Source: Thermogemmatispora onikobensis
GTDB taxonomy: Bacteria > Chloroflexota > Ktedonobacteria > Ktedonobacterales > Ktedonobacteraceae
Direction: 5' to 3'
DNA: 64,000 bases
Assembly (NCBI RefSeq): GCF_001748285.1
Contig: NZ_BDGT01000003.1
Coordinates: 62,001-126,000 of the forward strand
Positions 34,669 to 43,557 of the stretch are shown in pieces. The notes under the pieces are model-generated. The model was not told the origin of the DNA, made no database searches, and saw only the letters and a list, made by a program, of their open reading frames with translations. Each line of letters starts with the position of its first letter. The first letter of the stretch is position 1. A program made the translations under genes and the position numbers.

Positions 34669-35442
34669 CTAGGCTTTGTCCGAGGCTCGCTCGTAAGGAG
34701 GACGCAAATCGCCGGGGCGCCCACTGTAAGGAGCCAGGCCCGCACCTGGGCCAAGCTCCTGCTCCGGTAGGTGCAGACGACGCGCTTTGCGCTCCAGGGC
34801 CAGCAGGATCAGATCGACGACGCTATCCAGATCGAGCACATCCGTGTTGACTACCAGGTCATAGAGATGGGCATCGGCGGGATGCCGCCGATATTCAGTC
34901 TGCAGATAGCGCTCTCGATCATGGTCCTTGCTCTGGATACGCGAGCGGGCTGCATGCTCATCCAGGCCCTCGCGGCGCATCACATAGGGCACACGCCTCT
35001 CCAGCGAGGCCACAATGCGCACATGCAGGACATCCCGCCGTTCTCCCAGCACCACCTGAGCCCCGCGCCCGACAATGACGACGTGCCCGACGGCAAAGGC
35101 CCCCCTGATGACCCGATTGACGGCTTCGCGATATTCTTCAGGGTTGGTAAAGAGGGCCACTGGTGTGCTCTCATCATAGATGGCAGGATAAACCGCCGGC
35201 GCAATTCCCTGCATGCTGGTCAGGATACGTGAGAGGAGACCCTCGACATGCTCATCACGCGCTGCTGCCTCCTCCTCACTGACTCCCAGCTCCCGCGCCA
35301 CCTGTACCACCACTTCGTGATCCACTAGATGCCAACCCAGCCGCTCAGCCAGCCTTCTGGCAATCTCCCCTCCACCACTACCATATTCACGTGAGATGGT
35401 CACAGCTCTCATCTGGTCGATGCTACCAGACTCTCCGCTCAT
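34669..35442 (-). CDS. Cytidylate-kinase-like protein
   Basis: A 257-residue P-loop protein of the cytidylate-kinase-like family, distinct from housekeeping Cmk. The N-terminus reads AVTISREYGSGGGEIARRLAERLGW, where the phosphate loop is the S-R-E-x-G-S-G-G-G type used by this family instead of the usual G-x-x-x-x-G-K. Later HVVIVGRGAQVVLG is followed by HVRIVASLERRVPYVMRREGL, with the arginines of a lid region. The C-terminal 35 residues are charged and Pro/Gly-rich. The start at 35442 follows AAGGAGGGAGGG. Substrates of these proteins are mostly unproven. A perfect 19-base palindrome lies 72 bases upstream, so the gene is probably repressed or activated by a dimeric regulator. Confidence 0.82.
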   Translation of the reverse strand: MSGESGSIDQMRAVTISREYGSGGGEIARRLAERLGWHLVDHEVVVQVARELGVSEEEAAARDEHVEGLLSRILTSMQGIAPAVYPAIYDESTPVALFTNPEEYREAVNRVIRGAFAVGHVVIVGRGAQVVLGERRDVLHVRIVASLERRVPYVMRREGLDEHAARSRIQSKDHDRERYLQTEYRRHPADAHLYDLVVNTDVLDLDSVVDLILLALERKARRLHLPEQELGPGAGLAPYSGRPGDLRPPYERASDKA

Positions 35443-35513
35443 TACCCTCCCTCCTTTGCCTGGCCGCCGCGCCAACGCTCCCCGCGCGCCAGCATGCGAA
35501 AGCGACCAGCCTT

Positions 35514-35532
35514 TAATTTGATATTCAAATTA
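35514..35532. promoter_or_regulatory. Perfect palindrome, operator candidate
   Basis: TAATTTGA-TAT-TCAAATTA is perfectly symmetric over 19 bases and stands out from GC-rich surroundings. It lies 72 bases upstream of the cytidylate-kinase-like gene in an AT-rich promoter-like stretch. It has the look of a MarR- or ArsR-type operator, but no such regulator gene is in the window. Confidence 0.55.
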
Positions 35533-35717
35533 TCTCACTTACCAACTATACTACATTCAAACTAAATGATCAAGGTCAGCGGGACAGCGATTCCTGCAGT
35601 TGAAGAGCGGGAAGGCAGAGAGCGGATGCAAGGCGCAGGGGAAGCCGGGCCGGTATGGCTGGGGCGGATAACAGTCCTGGCGAGGAGAGGCAAGTACTAG
35701 GGCGCGACGCGGCTCTC

Positions 35718-38700
35718 TCACTGGGTTGTTGGACTATATTCGTAGGCGCCAATATCGCAAGCGCCCTGCTGGGGTCGTTGCAGGCCGCGCTGATCGGTCT
35801 TCACATCGCAGTCGGCGGCGGGAATGCGGTTGATCGCAGGACTACCTGCCAGCAAGGCATGGGTCTGCGTAGGCCCTCCGTTGGCGCGTAGCTGTGGATC
35901 AATGGCAAGCGGTGTTGAGCCTGTATCCACAAGATCAAGATGGTGGCGTTTAGAGGGATCAAGAAAGGTGGCTCCCGCGGCCCGCTGAATGAGGTTATAG
36001 CCCCCGCTCGTCACCTGGCCCACCAGATCGGGATCTTGATCGGCTGTATTAGCGGCCACCAGCGAGTTCAAGAGGGTCACCTGCCTACTGTGTCCGCTCT
36101 CTGTGACGACAGTCAGGCCGCCGCCGGCAGAGGCATGGTTGTCATAGATCGTGCAGAAGTCGAGACGGGCACTGCTCCCGTCGACGAGCAAGCCACCCCC
36201 CAGGCTCCCCCGTTTTCCCTGCGCACTATTCTCGGAAAGTGTGGAATTGACCAGCGAGAGCTTCGTCTCTTGCAGTCCTACCCCAGAAGTTGGGGACAGA
36301 GCTAAGATCCCTCCTCCCTCAGCATCGCTGGCAAGAGACTGGGCCTGGTTATTCGCCACGGTGCTGTCCGTCATCACCAGGTTGCCCATAATAGCGAGGC
36401 CACCGCCGCTGGCAGATCCGGAGGATGTCGTTGAGACAGCGACGTTCTGACTGATGGTGCTGTTGTTGATCACCAGTATCCCCTCGGCAAGCACACCTCC
36501 CCCCACAGCCAGGTCATCCTGAGTGCTGACGCGGTTGCCAGTCACGGTGCTCCCTATAAGGGTGAGCTTTCCACTCGCTCCCCCTGACAAGACGAGACCA
36601 CCCCCAATCGCAAAGTGAGCTTTTACACTGTTGCCTGCGACCAGGGTATTCTTCAGGGTCACCTGGCTTCCCGAGGCCTGCAGCCCCGCACCCGCCCCCT
36701 GCAGGGCTGCGATGATGCTGTTGTTCACCAGTCGCGTGTTAGTGATCTGAACGGTGCTATTGAGGGCAAAAATTCCACCGCCATAGGCATTTTCCAGGCT
36801 GTTGACTTGATTGCCAGAGACCACGCTATCAGTCAGGGTCAGAGTGCCTTTGAGACTCACGATGACCCCTCCCGCGGCATCGTTCCCACCACGACCGGTG
36901 TCATTGACGCTATTATCTGTGATCTGGCTGGCGCTGACGGTCGCCTTCCCCCCATTGTTGAGAATGGCGGCGGCATGGGCAGCCTGCCCACTAGCCTGGA
37001 TATGAGTAATGATGCTCTGCTGTAGCGTCAGTTCCCCTTGCTGGCCATTGTCAATGGCACTGCCTCCAGCCAGATCTGAGTTGCCGGAGTTGCCGCTGTC
37101 ACTGAGCGGCGGGATGGTAATCTGCGCAATGCGGCAGCGCTGTAAGGTTAGCTTCCCCTGATTGAGAAAGAAATCGCCTGGACTCGGCTGTCTCTCGCTG
37201 AAGCTAAGGTCGCTGAAAGTAACGCTGGTCCGAGCCAGAATACGAATGGCATAGCTGGCCTCAAGGCCAGGCTGGCCGCTGATGGTGAGCCTGGCAGCCC
37301 CCGGGCCACGAATCGTGAGGTTTTTACCAATGTCAAGATTGTGCGTGAGAGAGAGAACGCCGGTCAGTCCGGGCTGCACGCTGATGGTCTGGCCAGGCTT
37401 CGCCTCGGCAATGACCTGCCGTAGCGAACCCGGCCCATCATCCTGGAGCGAGGTCACCTGCAAGGGGGCTACCTGTTGATAGAGTAGCCAGCCAGCCGGA
37501 ATGAGGAGCCCCAAAATGAGGAGGACAACCAGCGCCAGCCTGACCAGCGCCAGCGTGCGGGCCCGCTGACTGGCTCGGAGGAAAGCCGCCTCTCGGGCAC
37601 TGACAGGGGTACGTTCCTGCCAGCGCAAAGCCTCCTTGAGCTGCGTGCCCCGATAGAGACGGTCCCGTGGCTTGCCACGCCGCCACCATTCCTGCACATC
37701 AGCACTGACCCTCTGTTGGAGAGGAAGATCTTCTCCAGCCTGACGCACCCAGTCAACCAGTCGCGGCCATTCCTGCAGCAGGGCCTCATGGCTGACCTCT
37801 AACGTCACTTCTCCTGCGCGACGCTCAATCGTCAGCAAGCGTGCCGCTACAAAGGCATCACACGTCTCTTGCATCAGACGGGTCTGCTGCTCGTCTATCA
37901 GGGCAAATTCACTTTGGCGAGCCTGACGACGCAGAGGCGCCTGGCCCTCGCGCCCTGGCTGAATCAAGCGCAGGAAGAGCTGACGCGCCAGGAAGCGATG
38001 CTGATCGCTGGGAAGCGCGGCATAGGTGGCCTCGGCATGGCGTGCCAGGGCCCCGCGTACCCCTCCAATGGCCTCATAGGCACGCCGCGTGAGACGGTTC
38101 CCACGCCGCTGCTGAAAGAGCTGGTCAAGGGTGAATTCAAGCAGAGGCAGAGCGCCTGGCTGCTCGCGAATATCCAGCAGCAAATCAGCTACCAGGTCCT
38201 CATCGAAGACTAGCTGGACGTCGGGCAGCAGAGCTGGCTGCTCGATGACGGCCCGCAGCTCGTCGAGAGTCATGGGGCCTATCGGGCAATGCGCTGGTCC
38301 CTGCAAGAGCTGCGCCAGGGCAGGATAGGCCAAAGGACGATCGTAACAATCGGCTCGCAGGGTGAGGAGGAGGATCAGCTTGCCGTAAGGGACAGAGACC
38401 GCTGCGGCGATCAGCTCAATGAAGCGCCGCCGCTCAGTTTCGGTGACTTCGGGGGCGAATAATTCTTCAAACTGGTCAATCACCAGAACAACGTAGGGAT
38501 GATCAGGGGCCAGGGTCAGGGCCAGACGGTGTAGGGCAGTACTATCTCCCTGGACAAGGGCGGTGTGAATCGCCTCCTTCTCTTGCTGGCTTCCGCCGGC
38601 GGCCAGCACTTCGGCCAGCGCCTCTAATGGCCGATAGGCTGGCCTGAAAACGGCCAGATAGCGCCAGTTTTGACTGCCTGGCAGCGCCCCCGCTTGCAGC

Positions 38701-40253
38701 CGGGGAAGCAGACCGGCCATGAGGAGGCTCGATTTGCCGACCCCAACACCACCGATGAGCGCCAGCAGACGGGCAGCAGAGGACTGAGACGGTTCCCTGC
38801 CCAGCAGAGTAATGAGCCGCGACAGCAGCTCCTGGATAAGCCGTTCACGTCCAAAGAAATCGCCTTGATCGTCTTGGGTAAAGGCCCGCAGTCCTTTGTA
38901 AGGATTGCGCGTCTCTATCCTTTCAATAGAAATTGTCTCTTTTTGCTGACTTTGTCTTCCCCACTGCTCGCCTTCAATCTGGCGAATAATCTCATCCAGA
39001 GCTTGCCGATAGCGGAGGCCGCTCCCATCGCTGAAGAGGGCTGGAGGCACAGCCTCGGCCAGCTGCCAGGTGCTCCCAGTTGAGGGTGCCGCTCCCACGA
39101 GGAGATAGCGTACTGGACGTCGATACAGATGGGCCATTTGCAGAAGCTGCTCGGACACAGGCAGTGTCTGATCCTGAGTGGTAAGTCCCACCAGCAAGAG
39201 CTGAGCCGCTCGCATCGCCTGTCTGAGTGCCAGCTCGCCACCTTGCTCGCAGCTTCGCGCCATGATCACAGTCAGGCCACGCTCGTGCAGCGCTTGCTGC
39301 AGGTGCTGGCTGGCAGGAGATTGCTCGTCCCCAATAGCGAGAATCACGCGCCAGTTGCGCTCACTGTCGACAGGCCGCACAACAGGATATTCCTCGTCTG
39401 GGTGCAAGGTCAGGCTGCGCTCGGTCACCGAATCCGGCAGGGCCTCACTGGCAGCCCTGCCCAGGGCGCGCGCGAAGAGGATGATGGCCGGATAGCGCTC
39501 CTCCACCTTCTTGGCAAGGGCGCGACGAATCACGCGGTCGACTGACTCTGGCAGTGAAGGATCGTGCTTGCGCAGCGGCGGTGGCTCTTGAGAGAGGTGC
39601 TGGCCGATCAGCTCAGGGCCTCGGCCCTGGAAAGGTCGCACACCACATAATAGCTCATAGGCGATGATAGCCAGGGCATACTGATCGCTGGCAAAAGTTG
39701 GTTGACCACGGCATTGCTCGGGGGCCATATAGGGCAATGTGCCAACCAGAGCAGACTCTCCAGCCGGCATGCCATCCTTCCCTAATAGCGGTAGGGCAAT
39801 CCCGAAATCGCTTAAGAGCAGCCCTTCTCTCCCAAGGAGGATATTGGCCGGCTTGACGTCTCGATGGACAATATTGCGATCGTGGGCATATTGCAGAGCA
39901 CCTGCCAGCTGGTAAACATAGCTGACGACTGTAGCAAGAGAGAGATGCGAACCGCGCGGATGCCTGTCGAGGAGGGTCCCCCCCGGCAGATAGTCCATGA
40001 CCAGATAGGGCTGACCACGCTCGATGGCAAACTCATGTACGGGTACAATGTGTTGGTGGCGCAGGCTAGCCAGAATCTGGGCTTCCTTCAAAAAAGCCTG
40101 CTCATCCTCTTCTCTCAGGAGCTGGGTAAGAACCTTGATAGCAACCTGGGTTCTCAAGTAGAGGTGCTCAGCCAGGAAGACTGCCCCATATGATCCGCTG
40201 CCTAGCAGACGTATCAGACGGTAATTGCCAAGTCGCTGGCCCTGGCGTATCAT
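35718..40253 (-). CDS. Ser/Thr kinase - TIR-like - nSTAND1 NTPase - beta-helix membrane protein
   Basis: A 1,511-residue multidomain protein. Residues 12-270 are a eukaryotic-type Ser/Thr kinase with all key residues: G-S-G-S-Y-G (18-23), Lys40, HRD (130-132), DFG (149-151) and APE (177-179). Residues about 300-390 form a TIR-like Rossmann domain (WRVILAIGDEQ through VRYLLVGAAP), without an obvious catalytic Glu. NPYKGLRAF (450-458) and FFGRE (466-470) open an nSTAND1 NTPase with Walker A G-G-V-G-V-G-K-S-S (501-509) and Walker B VLVIDQFEELF (589-599). A membrane helix (about 901-925) leads to an outside domain with the S-L-R-Q-V-I motif, many short beta-helix repeats (G-G-G-x-x-x, N-S-T-x-S-x-N) and a choice-of-anchor end (IDPQLRANGG). 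AGGGAGGAG precedes the start. It resembles a signalling or defence switch; its output is unknown. Confidence 0.9.
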   Translation of the reverse strand: MIRQGQRLGNYRLIRLLGSGSYGAVFLAEHLYLRTQVAIKVLTQLLREEDEQAFLKEAQILASLRHQHIVPVHEFAIERGQPYLVMDYLPGGTLLDRHPRGSHLSLATVVSYVYQLAGALQYAHDRNIVHRDVKPANILLGREGLLLSDFGIALPLLGKDGMPAGESALVGTLPYMAPEQCRGQPTFASDQYALAIIAYELLCGVRPFQGRGPELIGQHLSQEPPPLRKHDPSLPESVDRVIRRALAKKVEERYPAIILFARALGRAASEALPDSVTERSLTLHPDEEYPVVRPVDSERNWRVILAIGDEQSPASQHLQQALHERGLTVIMARSCEQGGELALRQAMRAAQLLLVGLTTQDQTLPVSEQLLQMAHLYRRPVRYLLVGAAPSTGSTWQLAEAVPPALFSDGSGLRYRQALDEIIRQIEGEQWGRQSQQKETISIERIETRNPYKGLRAFTQDDQGDFFGRERLIQELLSRLITLLGREPSQSSAARLLALIGGVGVGKSSLLMAGLLPRLQAGALPGSQNWRYLAVFRPAYRPLEALAEVLAAGGSQQEKEAIHTALVQGDSTALHRLALTLAPDHPYVVLVIDQFEELFAPEVTETERRRFIELIAAAVSVPYGKLILLLTLRADCYDRPLAYPALAQLLQGPAHCPIGPMTLDELRAVIEQPALLPDVQLVFDEDLVADLLLDIREQPGALPLLEFTLDQLFQQRRGNRLTRRAYEAIGGVRGALARHAEATYAALPSDQHRFLARQLFLRLIQPGREGQAPLRRQARQSEFALIDEQQTRLMQETCDAFVAARLLTIERRAGEVTLEVSHEALLQEWPRLVDWVRQAGEDLPLQQRVSADVQEWWRRGKPRDRLYRGTQLKEALRWQERTPVSAREAAFLRASQRARTLALVRLALVVLLILGLLIPAGWLLYQQVAPLQVTSLQDDGPGSLRQVIAEAKPGQTISVQPGLTGVLSLTHNLDIGKNLTIRGPGAARLTISGQPGLEASYAIRILARTSVTFSDLSFSERQPSPGDFFLNQGKLTLQRCRIAQITIPPLSDSGNSGNSDLAGGSAIDNGQQGELTLQQSIITHIQASGQAAHAAAILNNGGKATVSASQITDNSVNDTGRGGNDAAGGVIVSLKGTLTLTDSVVSGNQVNSLENAYGGGIFALNSTVQITNTRLVNNSIIAALQGAGAGLQASGSQVTLKNTLVAGNSVKAHFAIGGGLVLSGGASGKLTLIGSTVTGNRVSTQDDLAVGGGVLAEGILVINNSTISQNVAVSTTSSGSASGGGLAIMGNLVMTDSTVANNQAQSLASDAEGGGILALSPTSGVGLQETKLSLVNSTLSENSAQGKRGSLGGGLLVDGSSARLDFCTIYDNHASAGGGLTVVTESGHSRQVTLLNSLVAANTADQDPDLVGQVTSGGYNLIQRAAGATFLDPSKRHHLDLVDTGSTPLAIDPQLRANGGPTQTHALLAGSPAINRIPAADCDVKTDQRGLQRPQQGACDIGAYEYSPTTQ

Positions 40254-40673
40254 TGCCAGGCTCCTCCCTTGTTGGGCCAGATAGGCCTCGCTGGTCCAGA
40301 ACGAAAGGTACTCCCGGTACGCTCATTATGCCTTACTTGCCCGGCATGCGAACCTGCAAGATAAGGTTACTCCTCCTGCTTGTTACTGTCAAGTGATTCA
40401 GTTCACAGAAGACGAGCGCCTCGAGAAGGTCTCCCGTGGTTGGCTCTTTCAAGCCTCTCTCACGACTTGTGCGGGTCTCTCCCGTGTCGATGTGTGTCAC
40501 ACAGAAATCTGGCATGGTTATTGCACTAATGGAAGAGTGTAAGCCAGGGCAGCAAAAGAGTGCCTGCCCTCGCTCCAGGTCACAGGACGGACCTAGCAGC
40601 GGCTTATCTGATCGACCTGAGTCGCCGACGACCCTTCAACCGACCAGTCAAAGCCGAACAAAGGAGAGACTTC
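40254..40673. other. Divergent intergenic region kinase / glucoamylase
   Basis: About 420 bases. TGTGTG-T-CACACA (40491-40503) is a perfect odd palindrome, an operator candidate for the glucoamylase gene or the divergent kinase gene. No clear -35/-10 pair was found, and no gene. Confidence 0.45.
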
Positions 40674-43277
40674 ATGGGCAGCAACACGCATGATGCAGCA
40701 CCACCCGACTCTGTGCACTGGCATGCTGCCTGTGCCAGGTTTTCGCGCCTCGGGCGCTCTGGCCTGCTGGCGCTCCTGCTTGTCTGTGCGCTGCTTCTTG
40801 TCAGCGGCCTCCCCCAGGCGAGAGCAGCCGGCACAGCTCCCAACGGGCCGGGCTACGCCTCTACCTGGTCGCCCTCGAACAAGGCTTTCCTTGGCACCGC
40901 AGCCAACACCACCAGCGATGTCTGGTTCACCGGCTTCAACGGGATTATCAGCGAGGTCTTTTTCCCTACTGCCGATACGGCCAACACCACCGATCTACAG
41001 TTCCTGATTGGCGACAGCGGCCATACCTGGGTCGATGAGGAGAAGGTCGCCACAACCTCTACTGTCCAGCTCTACAATGCCCACTCTCTTGCCTGGCAGG
41101 TGACAAATACGGCCAGGAGCGGGCGCTACCGGATCACGAAGATCATCTACACCGATCCCAGCCGCAATTCACTGATTCAACAGGTGACATTCACTGCTCT
41201 CAGCGGCACCCTCTCCAATTACTCGCTCTATGTCCTCTATAACCCGGCCATTCACAACGCCGGCAACAATAATACCAGTTCAACCCAGACCTATAATGGC
41301 CGCACCATGCTGGTGACAACCGATAGCACCGGCAACTATGCCAGCGCCCTGGCCGCCTCGATCCCCTATGTCTCCGGCATGACCAGCTCAGGCTTTGTCG
41401 GGGTCAATGATGGCTGGACTGACCTGAAAGCCTCCAGTAACTGTGGCAGCAGCCCTTGCCCAGACTATACGATGAATTATACGTATAGCCTGGCCAGCAA
41501 TGGCAATACGGCCCAGACGGGCCTGCTCGATCTCTCAAACGGCGGCAGCGTCAATACGACTACCGCCACTTCGATCACCTTTAACCTCGTCCTCTCTTTC
41601 GGCCAGACCAGCGGCAGTACCTCCGCCTCCACCGTCGCCGAGCAGACACTCAATGCCACGCTGAGCGATCCTTCGAATATGCTGGCGACCTATGTAGCAC
41701 AGTGGAACAGCTTCGACAACAGTCTCACTAGCCCACCAGCGATTGGCGGCACAACGGCGATCCAGCAGGCGCGCCAGCAGGAGTACTACCTGGCCGCGAA
41801 CGTGCTGAAGGCCTCTCAGGATAAGCAGACAGGAGCCTTTGTAGCCGGTCTGGGCGCCCCTTGGGGCGACAGCAATGGCGATAGCGACGCCGGCTATCAC
41901 CTGGTCTGGGAGCGCGATATGTACAAGATCGCCAGCGCTCTGATCGTGGCCGGTGATAGCGCAGATGCCCTGCGCGCCGTGCAATGGGCCTTTAATACTC
42001 AGCAGCAGGCCGATGGGCACTTCCCCCAGAATAGCTATGTCAATGGGACACCCTACTGGAATGGCATCCAGATGGATGAGCAGGCTTTCCCGATCATCCT
42101 GGCCTGGAAGCTCGGAGTGACTGATAACAGCACCTTTGTGAACCACATCAAGAAGGCCGCCGACTATATCGTCAATAATGGCCCGCGCACCGGTCAAGAA
42201 CGCTGGGAGGAGAACAGCGGCTATAGCCCGTCAACGATTGCGGCAGAGATCGCCGGCCTGCTCTGCGCCGCCGATATTGCCCGGATCAATGGTGATACGA
42301 GCGATCAAACGCGCTATACCAATGCCGCCGACTATTATCAGGGCATGGTCCAAAACTGGACCTTCACAACCACTGGCCCGCTGAGCGGCGGCTACTACTT
42401 CGAGCGCATCGACGGCAATGGCAACCCCAACGATGGAGCCTCCTTGACGATCGCTAATGGCGGGGGCACCTACGACGAGCGGACTATTGTGGACGCCGGC
42501 TTCCTGGAGCTGGTTCGCCTGGGAGTGATGCCGGCCAACTCTCCCTATATTACGCTCTCTTTGCCTGTGGTCGATGCCACCATCAAGGAGACGATTAATG
42601 GCTATCCTTACTGGTTCCGCTACAACCATGATGGCTACGGTGAGCATAGCGATGGCTCGAACTACAATGGTACGGGCATCGGACGCCTGTGGCCAGTCTT
42701 GACGGCTGAGCGCGGGATCTATACGGTCGCTGCCGGCGGCGACGCCGATCTCTACCTGAGCGCACTCATGGCCGCGGCCAATTCCTCGGGCATGATTCCC
42801 GAGCAGATTTGGGATGTGGCCGCCCCCAGCGGCTATACAGCCGGGACCCCGACAAAGTCGATGAACCCGCTCAACTGGGCAATGGGCGAGTATATCGTCT
42901 TGCTCTTCTCCCAGGCCAATCACCGCGTGGTGGATCTGCCTTCGATCACCTACAGTCGCTACGTGACCAACGCTTACCAGCCCCATAGCGGCTGGGTGGT
43001 CGACTACGACCCCAATCAGCTCCATCGCGGCAAGGCCCTAACGATTTACTATAACGGCTGGCTGGCCTCACATACTCATGTCTATATCCGCTGGGGAGAG
43101 AACGGCTGGCAGAATATTCCTCCCGATGCAGCCCTGGTAAAGCGCAGCGACGGCTTCTGGCAGGTCACTATCAGCGTGCCGACCGATGCTACGCAGATCA
43201 ATTTCGCCTTCCATGACGACGCGAATAACTGGGACAACAATGGCGGCGGGAACTGGAATGTTCCAATCACAGCCTGA
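40674..43277 (+). CDS. Secreted glucoamylase-type GH15 glycosidase with starch-binding tail
   Basis: An 867-residue secreted enzyme expected to release glucose from starch or related alpha-glucans. A signal peptide (positive start, hydrophobic LLALLLVCALLLVSG, then A-R-A-A) is followed by a beta-rich N-terminal domain as in bacterial GH15 glucoamylases and glucodextranases (GYASTWSPSNKAFLGTAA). The (alpha/alpha)6 catalytic domain spans about residues 340-750. The general acid is expected in R-W-E-E-N-S-G-Y near 512, and the base in L-T-A-E-R-G-I-Y near 678. The last 100 residues (LTIYYNGWL, HVYIRWGENGWQ, NWDNNGGGNW) look like a CBM25-type starch-binding module. The start follows AAGGAGAG. It is transcribed alone. 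Confidence 0.92.
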   Translation: MGSNTHDAAPPDSVHWHAACARFSRLGRSGLLALLLVCALLLVSGLPQARAAGTAPNGPGYASTWSPSNKAFLGTAANTTSDVWFTGFNGIISEVFFPTADTANTTDLQFLIGDSGHTWVDEEKVATTSTVQLYNAHSLAWQVTNTARSGRYRITKIIYTDPSRNSLIQQVTFTALSGTLSNYSLYVLYNPAIHNAGNNNTSSTQTYNGRTMLVTTDSTGNYASALAASIPYVSGMTSSGFVGVNDGWTDLKASSNCGSSPCPDYTMNYTYSLASNGNTAQTGLLDLSNGGSVNTTTATSITFNLVLSFGQTSGSTSASTVAEQTLNATLSDPSNMLATYVAQWNSFDNSLTSPPAIGGTTAIQQARQQEYYLAANVLKASQDKQTGAFVAGLGAPWGDSNGDSDAGYHLVWERDMYKIASALIVAGDSADALRAVQWAFNTQQQADGHFPQNSYVNGTPYWNGIQMDEQAFPIILAWKLGVTDNSTFVNHIKKAADYIVNNGPRTGQERWEENSGYSPSTIAAEIAGLLCAADIARINGDTSDQTRYTNAADYYQGMVQNWTFTTTGPLSGGYYFERIDGNGNPNDGASLTIANGGGTYDERTIVDAGFLELVRLGVMPANSPYITLSLPVVDATIKETINGYPYWFRYNHDGYGEHSDGSNYNGTGIGRLWPVLTAERGIYTVAAGGDADLYLSALMAAANSSGMIPEQIWDVAAPSGYTAGTPTKSMNPLNWAMGEYIVLLFSQANHRVVDLPSITYSRYVTNAYQPHSGWVVDYDPNQLHRGKALTIYYNGWLASHTHVYIRWGENGWQNIPPDAALVKRSDGFWQVTISVPTDATQINFAFHDDANNWDNNGGGNWNVPITA

Positions 43278-43557
43278 GCATGCTGACATCGGCCTGTGAG
43301 CAGGCCCAGACCAGGACGCCCCTGCTCGTTGACAACGCTTGCTAGACATTCTCCCTTTCCCCAACGAGCACAGTTGGCCCTGGTAGGGAAGGAGCGAGGG
43401 TATTGCGCCCACTTCCTCCGTGAATTGCTCTCGTTCCTTCCCTCTCTTCTTCTTGATACAGCCCAAGAGGGTGAATCAGCTCAGGCCCTTGCCCAGCCTC
43501 TCACCCAGAAAGGAGAGCTCGGGCCTGAGAGCGCTAGCGAGAGAGCAGCAGCCACCT

